Below are positions 1 through 4,713 of a DNA stretch of 5,143 bases, piece after piece (the first letter of the stretch is position 1; each line of letters opens with the position of its first letter). The DNA is from an uncultured Clostridia bacterium (GTDB lineage: Bacteria > Bacillota > Clostridia > Christensenellales > Borkfalkiaceae), in the NCBI GenBank assembly GCA_947090365.1, contig CAMUNT010000036.1:1-5143 (forward strand), in the 5' to 3' direction. A program made the translations under genes and the position numbers. Below the pieces are notes generated by a model. That model ran no database searches and was not told where the DNA came from. It saw only the letters and a program-made list of their open reading frames with translations.

Positions 1-63
1 GCTTAAAATTTTGTTTCCCCCCCCCCCCCCTATTTTTTTGATTTTTTGCATAAGCTTAAACAT
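1..63 (-). CDS. 5' end of an unidentified gene with an in-frame poly-G tract (partial)
   Basis: On the minus strand an ATG at 63-61 is preceded by AGAAGGTG, six bases upstream, a good ribosome site. The reading frame stays open to the window edge and gives MFKLMQKIKKI, five glycines, then NKILS. The glycines come from a run of 14 G at 30-17 plus the next A. The N-terminus is basic and mildly hydrophobic but too short to identify, and function is unknown. A second in-frame ATG at 51-49 has no ribosome site of its own. A promoter lies about 100 nt upstream. The frame depends on tract length: with 13 G the frame reaches a TAA at once, while with 14 or 15 it is open as far as visible. Start signals are seen directly; that the gene is real is inferred, because only 21 codons are present. 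Confidence 0.5.
   Translation of the reverse strand, partial: MFKLMQKIKKIGGGGGNKILS
17..30. repeat. 14-base homopolymer (C on +, G on -)
   Basis: Fourteen consecutive C on the plus strand stand out in otherwise AT-rich DNA and are flanked by T-rich runs. On the minus strand the tract is codons 12 to 16 of the partial gene at 1-63. Poly-G tracts of this length mutate by slippage in phase-variable bacterial genes. A sequencing or assembly artefact near a contig end is the main alternative. Confidence 0.9.
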
Positions 64-170
64 AATTTACACCTTCTTTAATAAAATCAGCTGTCATATG
101 AATTTTGATATATATCACCGCTTACAATTCTATGCACCATATAGCAAATTTGTATATACTTGTTTATATT

Positions 171-199
171 ATAATATCACAGTTTTTCAGCTATCTCAA
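171..199 (-). promoter_or_regulatory. Sigma-70-type promoter for the partial gene at 1-63
   Basis: On the minus strand TTGAGA (199-194) and TATTAT (176-171) are 17 bases apart. An overlapping TATAAT lies at 173-168 with a longer spacing. Predicted start is near 164, giving a leader of about 100 nt before the ATG at 63. I see no recognisable riboswitch or terminator hairpin in that leader, and no clear terminator between this promoter and the upstream gene ending at 234, so read-through is possible. Confidence 0.5.
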
Positions 200-233
200 T
201 CCTGTTATATAAATTCCTGTATTTTCCGTAGTA

Positions 234-440
234 CTAATCCGACCATTTGTGTTTTTCGAGAGTTCTGTCCTTTATATCGTCGTAAAATTCGAAATATCTT
301 CTTCGTATCTCTTCAACCGTCATAGTCTCGTTTACGGGACGAAGCATCTCCTCAATCTCGTCTGCCGTAAAATCGGACAGCGAAAATTCACCGTCGTAGC
401 TTTGCGCAAGGCGCATTAAATCTAAGTTGGAAATACCCAA
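234..440 (-). CDS. Small acidic protein of unknown function (68 aa), downstream of the acetyltransferase
   Basis: I do not recognise this protein. It is 68 residues, probably mostly helical, acidic in the middle (TADEIEEML, residues about 25-33) and basic near the end (IRRRY, about 45-49). It shows no membrane segment, cysteine cluster or signal peptide. The start is TTG at 440-438: AAAGGGG lies six bases upstream, whereas the first in-frame ATG (codon 9) has no ribosome site. The ribosome site begins just after the stop codon of the acetyltransferase, and the gap between the two genes is 17 nt, so they are probably co-transcribed and perhaps translationally coupled. It could be a small partner or regulator of its neighbour; that is inference from position only. 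No clear terminator follows. Confidence 0.6.
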   Translation of the reverse strand: MGISNLDLMRLAQSYDGEFSLSDFTADEIEEMLRPVNETMTVEEIRRRYFEFYDDIKDRTLEKHKWSD

Positions 441-457
441 AACAATCCCCTTTAAAA

Positions 458-1024
458 CTAAGTTTCGTAGTTATTGAGGTACTTTATAAGCAAAATGCTG
501 TCCTGATAAGCGCCCTTCATATTCTTGTACGCGTGCGGGAATCGGCACATTGCCTTGAAACCGTATTCGGTGCAAAGTATAAACGCAGAGGTATTGCCGT
601 CAAGCACAGTGGCTTCGAACTGCTCATACGCGACCTTGCTTGCAAAGTCAAACGCAAGCTTCATAAGCGACGCGCCTAATCCTACGCCTCTGAATTCTTC
701 GGTTATGGCAATAGAAAGCGTTGCGCGGTGACTCTGCTTTTCGCTTTCGGAAACGCGCGCAATGGTACAGTAACCTATAATATTGTTTTCGAAGTAAACG
801 CCCAGCATTATCTGCCTTTTCGACTTTTCATATTGCTTGATTTGTTTGCGAACCTGTCTCGTCTTTATTTGCTCTACTTCGCCGGGGTTAAGCTCCAACA
901 AATCGTTCTTATGATATATTTTCGTCATAAGCTTCATGACCTTGCCGGCTTCGGAAGGTCTTACCGTTCTTACCCAAACGTTGGTTCCGTTTTTGAGAGT
1001 TAACTCTCTTCCCTGCATTCTCAT
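458..1024 (-). CDS. GNAT-family N-acetyltransferase
   Basis: The 188-residue protein has the GNAT fold pattern. An N-terminal strand (VWVRTVRPSEA, about 17-27) leads into the first helices. The central strands include IMLGVYFENNIIGYCTI (about 72-88). The acetyl-CoA loop is FRGVGLGASLM (111-121), matching R/Q-x-x-G-x-G/A with R112, G115 and G117. The late segment LDGNTSAFILCTEYGFK (141-157) is the usual N...A...Y..GF region. Such enzymes move an acetyl group from acetyl-CoA to an amine on a small molecule, peptide or protein; the substrate cannot be told from sequence. The predicted -10 box ends six bases before the ATG at 1024-1022, so the mRNA is probably leaderless; no ribosome site precedes this ATG or the ATG at codon 3. 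Later methionines (30, 33) would cut the first strand. A 68-residue unknown gene follows 17 nt downstream. Confidence 0.9.
   Translation of the reverse strand: MRMQGRELTLKNGTNVWVRTVRPSEAGKVMKLMTKIYHKNDLLELNPGEVEQIKTRQVRKQIKQYEKSKRQIMLGVYFENNIIGYCTIARVSESEKQSHRATLSIAITEEFRGVGLGASLMKLAFDFASKVAYEQFEATVLDGNTSAFILCTEYGFKAMCRFPHAYKNMKGAYQDSILLIKYLNNYET
995..1008. repeat. 14-bp perfect palindrome in the start region of the acetyltransferase gene
   Basis: GAGAGTTAACTCTC is fully self-complementary and lies about codons 6 to 10 of the acetyltransferase gene, just downstream of its predicted transcription start. It may be an operator, an RNA hairpin near the 5' end, or chance. No function is shown. 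Confidence 0.4.
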
Positions 1025-1030
1025 ATGTCG

Positions 1031-1059
1031 ATTATAACATATAATAAAATCAAATGCAA
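1031..1059 (-). promoter_or_regulatory. Promoter of the acetyltransferase gene (extended -10)
   Basis: Minus strand TTGCAT (1059-1054), 17 bases, TATAAT (1036-1031), with TG one base before the -10 box (extended -10). Transcription would begin at or within a base or two of the ATG at 1024, implying a leaderless mRNA. Its -35 box, spacing and extended -10 match the promoter at 2547-2575. Confidence 0.65.
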
Positions 1060-1099
1060 TAATTTTTAAATAATTGGCAAACTTGATTTATTGCAAATA

Positions 1100-1128
1100 T
1101 TGACTTATACGACGCGATATAATATAAT
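1100..1128 (+). promoter_or_regulatory. Promoter of the YcxB-like gene
   Basis: TTGACT (1100-1105), 17 bases, TATAAT (1123-1128). Predicted start is near 1135, followed by an AAGGA ribosome site around 1138-1142 and the ATG at 1150. It diverges from the acetyltransferase promoter; the two -35 boxes are about 40 bp apart. Confidence 0.75.
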
Positions 1129-1149
1129 TTAAGAAAAAGGAAATCGATT

Positions 1150-1692
1150 ATGGTTGAATTTCAAGGCAAATTTGATGAAAACGCGACTAAAACTATGAAT
1201 ATGCAATTCTTTAAAAAGTTTAGCTGGCTAATCGTGCTGTTAAGTTTATTAATTATTGCTTGCGGCGTCGTAACGATAATTATGTCTGAAAACGGTGAAG
1301 ACGTTGGCTTCGGCATCTTCTTTATCGCAATGGGCGCACTGTTTTCCCCTTTGATTTTTATATCTACGGCAGTAGCGCAGAAAAGTCTGAATAAATCGAT
1401 GTCGGTTTTAAGCGCTGACACTACCGAAACCTATCAATTTTATCCCGACAGGCTGATAATCACCCAGACGAAAAAGCGCTCAGGCGAGAGCGGCTGCGAA
1501 TACGAGGCAACGACGAATACCCGATATTCGTATCTGTACAGAGTTGAAGAAACGCCGGACGTATACCTGTTGCGTATTTCCAAAATGCAGGCGCACGTCG
1601 TTCGCAAAGCTGATTTAACTCAGGGAACTATCGAAGAACTCAACGAAATACTTCAAAACAACTTAGGTACGAAATTTAAGAAACTGAAATAA
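1150..1692 (+). CDS. YcxB-like two-helix membrane protein
   Basis: The 180-residue protein has a short N-terminal segment, two hydrophobic helices (about 25-46 and 52-76) joined by the acidic turn SENGEDVG, then a soluble C-terminal domain of about 100 residues. That domain has alternating strands (TYQFYPDRLIITQ, TRYSYLYRVEETPDVYLLRI) and ends with a helix GTIEELNEILQNNL. This layout, including the tyrosine-rich strands, fits the YcxB-like family of Bacillota membrane proteins, whose biochemical role is unknown. The C-terminal domain is probably cytoplasmic and resembles a small PH-like barrel (inference). The ATG has AAAAAGGA eight bases upstream. It is a single gene with its own promoter and a terminator directly after the stop. 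The family call rests on architecture, so a generic two-helix protein is the alternative. Confidence 0.8.
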   Translation: MVEFQGKFDENATKTMNMQFFKKFSWLIVLLSLLIIACGVVTIIMSENGEDVGFGIFFIAMGALFSPLIFISTAVAQKSLNKSMSVLSADTTETYQFYPDRLIITQTKKRSGESGCEYEATTNTRYSYLYRVEETPDVYLLRISKMQAHVVRKADLTQGTIEELNEILQNNLGTKFKKLK

Positions 1693-1701
1693 AGAATATA
1701 A

Positions 1702-1731
1702 AAAAGAACACACCCTGCGGTGTGTTCTTTT
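1702..1731. terminator. Bidirectional intrinsic terminator between convergent genes
   Basis: A perfect 13-bp stem, AAAAGAACACACC (1702-1714) and GGTGTGTTCTTTT (1719-1731), closes a CTGC loop. The stem ends in A on one side and T on the other, so it can act on both strands. It fills the 41-bp gap between the stop of the YcxB-like gene and that of the Bax inhibitor-like gene. Confidence 0.9.
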
Positions 1732-1733
1732 GA

Positions 1734-2516
1734 TTAATCCCTTTTTGAAAGTAACGCAATCTTTGCAAGCAATTCAAGTATCTCGATATAAAGCCACATA
1801 AGCGTGGTTACAAGCGAGAACGCGGCATACCACTCATACTTTTTATCCGCACCGTAATCTACGAGAAGCTTCATATTATTCAGATCCACTAAAATCATAA
1901 ATGAAGCCCAAAGAATCATAACTGCGCTGATTGCAAGCTGAACCCAGATATTACTCATAACAATCGCAAACGCAGGAACGAACAGCGATAATAAATATCC
2001 TATTCCTTCTAAAAGCACCAGACTAATAAAGGATATAAGCACGAACTTAACAAACTTGCCCGAAAGCTTCTTACCTAAAAGGCTGAAAACAAGCCACGAT
2101 ACGAGGAAAACCACGCACGTACCCAAAAACGCCATAAGAGCAATTCCGGGAAGAAGAATGTCGAACAGTGCAGAAATGACGCCCATCACAAGCCCTTCTA
2201 AAATGCAGTAAACAAAGCCTAAAATACCTGCCGTTTTAGGGACAAACATTATTACGAAAGTAATAATTATAAGCGGGATCGCCGATAAAGCAAGTACCGT
2301 TATAAGCGTGCCCAAAGCGCTTTCGTTACCGCTGTCTATAAAATGGTAAAGAAGTAACGCGCTTGCCACTGCCGATATGATAGTTACCAGACAAAAAACA
2401 ATCGACTTCCAAGCCATACCTTTCATAGTAACGATAGTGTTATCTTCAGTTGTATATTTTCCGCTCGCACTGCCTTTAACAACGCGTCTTAAACTGGGAT
2501 TTCCGTTTAAAGTCAT
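1734..2516 (-). CDS. Bax inhibitor-1/YccA-like integral membrane protein
   Basis: This 260-residue protein has a short soluble N-terminus with NPSLRR (6-11), typical of the bacterial Bax inhibitor-1-like subfamily. It then has about seven hydrophobic helices: roughly 35-58, 67-92, 96-120, 124-147, 155-181, 188-212 and 229-254. The helix-3 segment YCILEGLVMGVIS (103-115) and the C-terminal block YGADKKYEWYAAFSLVTTLMWLYIEILELLA (221-251) are the strongest family signatures. Aspartates at 211, 220 and 224 sit where related proteins carry acidic residues linked to pH-dependent calcium leak, but I cannot assign them to the known sensor pair. Related proteins act as membrane calcium leak channels; the role of this subfamily is not settled. 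GGAGGTGA lies nine bases before the ATG. It is a monocistronic gene with a clear promoter, ending at the shared terminator at 1702-1731. Length fits the family. Confidence 0.92.
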   Translation of the reverse strand: MTLNGNPSLRRVVKGSASGKYTTEDNTIVTMKGMAWKSIVFCLVTIISAVASALLLYHFIDSGNESALGTLITVLALSAIPLIIITFVIMFVPKTAGILGFVYCILEGLVMGVISALFDILLPGIALMAFLGTCVVFLVSWLVFSLLGKKLSGKFVKFVLISFISLVLLEGIGYLLSLFVPAFAIVMSNIWVQLAISAVMILWASFMILVDLNNMKLLVDYGADKKYEWYAAFSLVTTLMWLYIEILELLAKIALLSKRD

Positions 2517-2546
2517 TTAACTTCACCTCCGCTAATTGATACTTTT

Positions 2547-2575
2547 ATTTTAGCATATAAAATGATTATATGCAA
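2547..2575 (-). promoter_or_regulatory. Promoter of the Bax inhibitor-like gene (extended -10)
   Basis: Minus strand TTGCAT (2575-2570), 17 bases, TAAAAT (2552-2547), with a TGC extended -10. Start is predicted near 2540, followed by a GGAGGTGA ribosome site and the ATG at 2516. It resembles the acetyltransferase promoter at 1031-1059: same -35 box, same spacing, and the TATATG just before the -10 box is shared. Confidence 0.75.
2553..2573. promoter_or_regulatory. 8-bp inverted repeat inside the promoter, candidate operator
   Basis: GCATATAA (2553-2560) and TTATATGC (2566-2573) are perfect inverted arms around a five-base centre. They fill the spacer and overlap the -35 box of the Bax inhibitor-like promoter, a place where a dimeric repressor could block polymerase. 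The matching positions of the acetyltransferase promoter (1037-1057) keep a degenerate form with five of eight arm bases paired. AT-rich DNA makes chance palindromes common, so this is tentative. Confidence 0.4.
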
Positions 2576-2639
2576 TAGTTTTTTATTATTTTAATTATTT
2601 TAACGGCTAATGCCTCAACCTGCACCTGATTTTTATTTA

Positions 2640-3710
2640 TTACAATATCGTTATATAATCCGCTAAGTGGCACCTGACCCCGTAAGAAGAAGCGTTCTGT
2701 TCGTTAAAATATTTTTCGACAATTCCCCTTACGGTAATAGTTTTACCTTCATACTTATCTGCAGTAATTACGTTACCGTCACTGTCCTTTAAAATTCCGG
2801 TATTTACGCATATGACAGTACCGTCCTCTGACAGACATTCAAGCATCATCGCGCCGTAATCGCCGTAATAATCGTTAATCGTATAAGTTCTTAAGACCTT
2901 CAAATCGGAAACCGTAACCGTCGTAGCCGTAACGGCGTCACCGTAATCGAGCGAAATCGTTTCGTCATAATGCTTTACGTCAATCTTGCCCGAAACTATA
3001 TCCTTCGCGCCAGTTTCGACAAAAGCGCCTTCGTGACCTTTACTTATAACAACCGTATTAGTCGGCAAATCGGGCTTGTATTGATTGTATGAAATGCCTG
3101 CAATCTGGAAAGCACCCTTAAATTCGGTTAAAGCCCCCGCTACTCTTATTTTATTTCCGATTTCTAATTGTTGAAGAATAGGCCCCGTCTGAAATCCGTA
3201 GTAAACTTCCATACCGAAGTAGAGCCCCGTTTCTTCGTCGTACTCTTCGATAAAAACCGAATTGTTAAACTGTGCTGTAATTATTCCTTTTACGCATACC
3301 GACGTTTGTAGATAATAAGTTGGGTCACAACGAAGATCTTTCAAAGTTATAGCCCAGCTAACGGTAACCCGACACCATGCAGTTTCGATGCCGGCAATCA
3401 CCATAATCGTTGCACCTCCCGGTTTAACCGCAGTTATTTTACCGTTATCTACAGTTGCAATGGATTCGTCCAAACTTTTCCAGATTACGGATTTACCAGC
3501 AAAATCTTCCGATACAGTTGCCGTTACCGTTGCAGTTTCACCCGGTTCAAGCGTTATTGAGGTTTTATCCAAACTGATATAGTCGGTTCTTGTCTCCTGC
3601 GCATTATCGCCATTATCCGTATCGGACGAGCCGTCGCACGCAGTAAAGCTTATTGCAACGATTATACAGACAACAACTGCCCAAAACGAGCTAAAAAGTT
3701 TGCGTTTCAT
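2640..3710 (-). CDS. Secreted lipoprotein with BIG2 domain and OB-fold-like domains
   Basis: The 356-residue protein starts with a signal peptide: KRK, then a hydrophobic core (about 8-20), then a lipobox-like FTAC with Cys25 as the probable lipid-modified residue. A Ser/Asp/Asn-rich linker (26-42) would hold the rest away from the membrane. Residues about 43-117 form a BIG2 immunoglobulin-like domain (ISLDKTSITLEPGETATVTA, VIWKSLDESIATVDNGKITAVKPGGATIMV). About 121-207 (VCVKGIITAQFNNSVFIEE, GNKIRVAGALTEFKGAFQI) and 255-356 (GKTITVRGIVEKY) look like OB-fold domains of the kind found in extracellular nucleases and surface lipoproteins. No nuclease catalytic motif is visible, so a binding or surface role is more likely than catalysis; the ligand is unknown. 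AAGGAGG lies five bases before the ATG. It is a single gene with its own promoter. No clear intrinsic terminator follows the stop at 2640. Confidence 0.85.
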   Translation of the reverse strand: MKRKLFSSFWAVVVCIIVAISFTACDGSSDTDNGDNAQETRTDYISLDKTSITLEPGETATVTATVSEDFAGKSVIWKSLDESIATVDNGKITAVKPGGATIMVIAGIETAWCRVTVSWAITLKDLRCDPTYYLQTSVCVKGIITAQFNNSVFIEEYDEETGLYFGMEVYYGFQTGPILQQLEIGNKIRVAGALTEFKGAFQIAGISYNQYKPDLPTNTVVISKGHEGAFVETGAKDIVSGKIDVKHYDETISLDYGDAVTATTVTVSDLKVLRTYTINDYYGDYGAMMLECLSEDGTVICVNTGILKDSDGNVITADKYEGKTITVRGIVEKYFNEQNASSYGVRCHLADYITIL

Positions 3711-3743
3711 AAAAACCTCCTTGAATTTACCATCTATATTTTA

Positions 3744-3772
3744 ATGGTATCATTTACGCTATAAAAAGTCAA
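3744..3772 (-). promoter_or_regulatory. Promoter of the lipoprotein gene
   Basis: Minus strand TTGACT (3772-3767), 17 bases, TACCAT (3749-3744). Start is predicted near 3737, leaving a short leader with AAGGAGG before the ATG at 3710. The -10 box is one arm of a six-base inverted repeat (TACCAT 3728-3733, ATGGTA 3744-3749), which could be an operator or chance. Confidence 0.65.
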
Positions 3773-3791
3773 TAGTACAACTAATTAAAAA

Positions 3792-3817
3792 AATAAGACA
3801 GCTATCGCTGTCTTATT
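3792..3817 (-). terminator. Intrinsic terminator of the XRE regulator gene, overlapping its stop codon
   Basis: A perfect 11-bp stem, AATAAGACAGC (3792-3802) and GCTGTCTTATT (3807-3817), with a four-base loop, is followed on the minus strand by TTTTTTT. The regulator's TAA (3815-3813) is part of the stem, so the terminator begins inside the gene end. It also separates the regulator from the lipoprotein gene. Confidence 0.9.
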
Positions 3818-4013
3818 CATCACCTAAAAGATAATCAGTAGTTACATTAAAACATTTTGCAAGCTTTTTAACATAACTTGCTTTGGGTTCATTAACGTTA
3901 TTTTCCCAAAATGATATGACCGCATTTGTAACACCAACCATTTTCGCTAACTGCGGCTGAGTAAGCCCTCTTTCAATTCTTAAATCTCTTATCCTGTTTC
4001 CTAAATCCTTCAT
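3813..4013 (-). CDS. XRE/Cro-CI-type helix-turn-helix regulator (66 aa)
   Basis: This is a single-domain DNA-binding protein: IRDLRIERGLTQPQLAKMVGVTNAVISFWENNVNEPKASYVKKLAKCFNVTTDYLLGDE is the standard five-helix XRE fold. The helix-turn-helix spans about residues 18-40, with TQPQLAKMVG as the supporting helix and TNAVISFWENN as the recognition helix. The LAKCFNVTTDYLLG ending is typical of Cro/CI-like and SinR-like regulators. There is no extra sensing or peptidase domain, so it probably acts as a small dimeric repressor. It faces the DUF6809-like gene and shares a 92-bp control region with it; an inverted repeat there is its likely binding site. The ATG has no ribosome site, and the -10 box ends seven bases before it, so the mRNA is probably leaderless, as for lambda cI from its maintenance promoter. 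Function by fold is firm; target and trigger are inferred. Confidence 0.93.
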   Translation of the reverse strand: MKDLGNRIRDLRIERGLTQPQLAKMVGVTNAVISFWENNVNEPKASYVKKLAKCFNVTTDYLLGDE

Positions 4014-4020
4014 ATAAAAT

Positions 4021-4049
4021 ATTATATAAGAAAACTAAGAAAAAGTCTT
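4021..4049 (-). promoter_or_regulatory. Promoter of the XRE regulator gene
   Basis: Minus strand TATAAT (4026-4021), preceded at 17 bases by the weak -35 AAGACT (4049-4044). Start falls at the ATG at 4013 or within a base or two. The -35 box is weak and lies beside the opposing promoter's -35, so regulator and polymerase would compete here. Confidence 0.6.
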
Positions 4050-4076
4050 GACATCTTAGTAATCTAAGATTATAAT
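4048..4076 (+). promoter_or_regulatory. Perfect-consensus promoter of the DUF6809-like gene
   Basis: TTGACA (4048-4053), exactly 17 bases, TATAAT (4071-4076): both hexamers and the spacing are consensus, the best match in the window. Start is predicted near 4083, then a GCGAGG ribosome site (4095-4100) and the ATG at 4106. So strong a promoter for a small accessory gene suggests it is normally held off by a repressor, and an inverted repeat fills its spacer. Confidence 0.88.
4053..4070. promoter_or_regulatory. Candidate operator for the XRE regulator
   Basis: ATCTTAG (4053-4059), TAAT, CTAAGAT (4064-4070): a perfect 7-bp inverted repeat placed between the -35 and -10 boxes of the rightward promoter. 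A further CTAAGA half-site at 4035-4040 faces an imperfect partner TCTTGA at 4046-4051, inside the leftward promoter. Spacing of the arms suits a small Cro/CI-type dimer. Binding would shut the rightward promoter and could also modulate the regulator's own one. Confidence 0.7.
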
Positions 4077-4105
4077 ATATACAGCAAAACTAAAGCGAGG
4101 TAAAT

Positions 4106-4393
4106 ATGAAAAGTGCGTTTGAAGAACTGATTTTGCAAAACAGTTTATATATGGAAAGTATTAAATACGGAGAAACTTATAATCAAGCACTCCGCGAAAG
4201 AGATAAAAATTACAAAAACCTTGTTAAAACTTTAACAAAAGAACAAGCCGAACTGCTTGAAAATCTTGTAAACAGTCATATAAGGTTAGAAGCAGAAGCC
4301 AGTGACTGCAATCTTTTTGAGGGCTTTAAAGCCGCAATAAGACTAATGATGGAATGTTTACAGAACAGAAATCTTCCGTCAGACTGCCTTTAA
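4106..4393 (+). CDS. DUF6809-like small protein (95 aa)
   Basis: A 95-residue, probably all-helical, soluble protein. Its layout resembles the small clostridial proteins grouped as DUF6809: an N-terminal MKSAFEELIL, a middle helix rich in charged residues (LTKEQAELLENLVNSHIRLEAEA, about 43-65), and a C-terminal helix LFEGFKAAIRLMMECL (70-85), where that family has a F..GF..G.+L+.E motif. The function of that family is not known; many members lie near small regulators and mobile DNA. There is no signal peptide or membrane segment. GCGAGG lies five bases before the ATG. It is transcribed away from the XRE regulator from a perfect-consensus promoter covered by a candidate operator, so it is probably the regulator's main target. 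Family assignment is from memory of the pattern, so moderately sure; the gene itself is well supported. Confidence 0.8.
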   Translation: MKSAFEELILQNSLYMESIKYGETYNQALRERDKNYKNLVKTLTKEQAELLENLVNSHIRLEAEASDCNLFEGFKAAIRLMMECLQNRNLPSDCL

Positions 4394-4442
4394 CCGGCAA
4401 CTATGAAGCGAAATACGGTCGAAAAATCGCTCCTACCTACTT

Positions 4443-4485
4443 TTTGCGAAAATATTTTATCTACCGAAAAAATATTTTCTGCAAA
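4443..4485. repeat. AT-rich imperfect inverted repeat
   Basis: TTTGCGAAAATATTTT (4443-4458) and AAAATATTTTCTGCAAA (4469-4485) pair over 16 positions with one extra base, around a ten-base loop. It lies about 50 bp after the DUF6809-like stop, but it is AT-rich and lacks a trailing T-run, so it is a poor terminator candidate. Confidence 0.65.
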
Positions 4486-4528
4486 GCTTCGGGCAAAGCC
4501 CTCTCACGTCGACGAGTAACGCACTTCT

Positions 4529-4548
4529 TAAAACAGTGCACTGTTTTA
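4529..4548. repeat. 20-bp perfect palindrome
   Basis: TAAAACAGTGCACTGTTTTA is fully self-complementary with no central spacer. Such a site suits a dimeric DNA-binding protein or marks the middle of a palindromic repeat element. It directly adjoins the 12-bp arm at 4518-4529. No promoter overlaps it that I can see. Confidence 0.75.
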
Positions 4549-4641
4549 GCGTTTCGAGATGAGTGAGCGCATACGTCCCGCGCGAACGATGACCGAACCG
4601 ATTGTTTGCTTTACAGTCGGTGAGAAGGCACATCTTCAACT

Positions 4642-4665
4642 TAGTTGGGCATAATGCCCCGCAAG
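4642..4665 (+). repeat. Reversed 24-bp fragment of the 5S rRNA gene
   Basis: Positions 4642-4665 equal, in reverse complement, 4742-4765 inside the 5S gene, with 23 of 24 bases matching (the difference lies in GGGCATAA against GGGTATAA). The similarity stops sharply on both sides. The two copies are arranged symmetrically around the terminator hairpin, and together with it could form one long cruciform or RNA fold-back. Confidence 0.8.
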
Positions 4666-4686
4666 CAATGCTCAATAAAAAAAAAG

Positions 4687-4713
4687 TAAAGAAGTGCGTT
4701 TTGCACTTCTTTA
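4687..4713. terminator. Bidirectional terminator of the rRNA operon
   Basis: A perfect 11-bp stem, TAAAGAAGTGC (4687-4697) and GCACTTCTTTA (4703-4713), with a GTTTT loop. On the minus strand it is followed by a T-run (the A-run at 4677-4685), and on the plus strand by TTTTTTT (4714-4720). It ends the rRNA operon about ten bases after 5S and also stops rightward transcription from the DUF6809-like gene before it meets the rRNA operon head-on. Confidence 0.92.

Larger units (their letters stand above)
4518..4700. repeat. 12-bp inverted arms linking the palindrome region to the rRNA terminator
   Basis: AACGCACTTCTT (4518-4529) is the exact reverse complement of AAGAAGTGCGTT (4689-4700), which is the left arm and loop of the rRNA terminator. 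The upstream arm could pair with the terminator in a plus-strand transcript and compete with its hairpin, or be the relic of a duplicated terminator. Confidence 0.55.

Noticed and set aside
87..140. Possible 17-codon upstream frame (MVHRIVSGD...) in the leader of the partial gene
   Set aside because: No ribosome site precedes its ATG, and short frames are expected by chance in a 100-nt leader.
11..325. 104-codon plus-strand open frame at the left end
   Set aside because: It begins with the poly-C tract read as prolines, has no ribosome site, and overlaps better supported minus-strand genes at 1-63 and 234-440.
525..1003. Two plus-strand open frames opposite the acetyltransferase
   Set aside because: Antisense shadows of a gene with clear GNAT motifs; no start signals.
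2614..2680. Short TCAGGTGC repeat at the end of the lipoprotein gene and just after it
   Set aside because: Only eight bases match, with no further symmetry; likely chance.
3813..4393. XRE regulator and DUF6809-like gene as a toxin-antitoxin pair
   Set aside because: The genes are divergent rather than co-transcribed, and the 95-residue protein shows no known toxin motif. A repressor-controlled single gene fits better.
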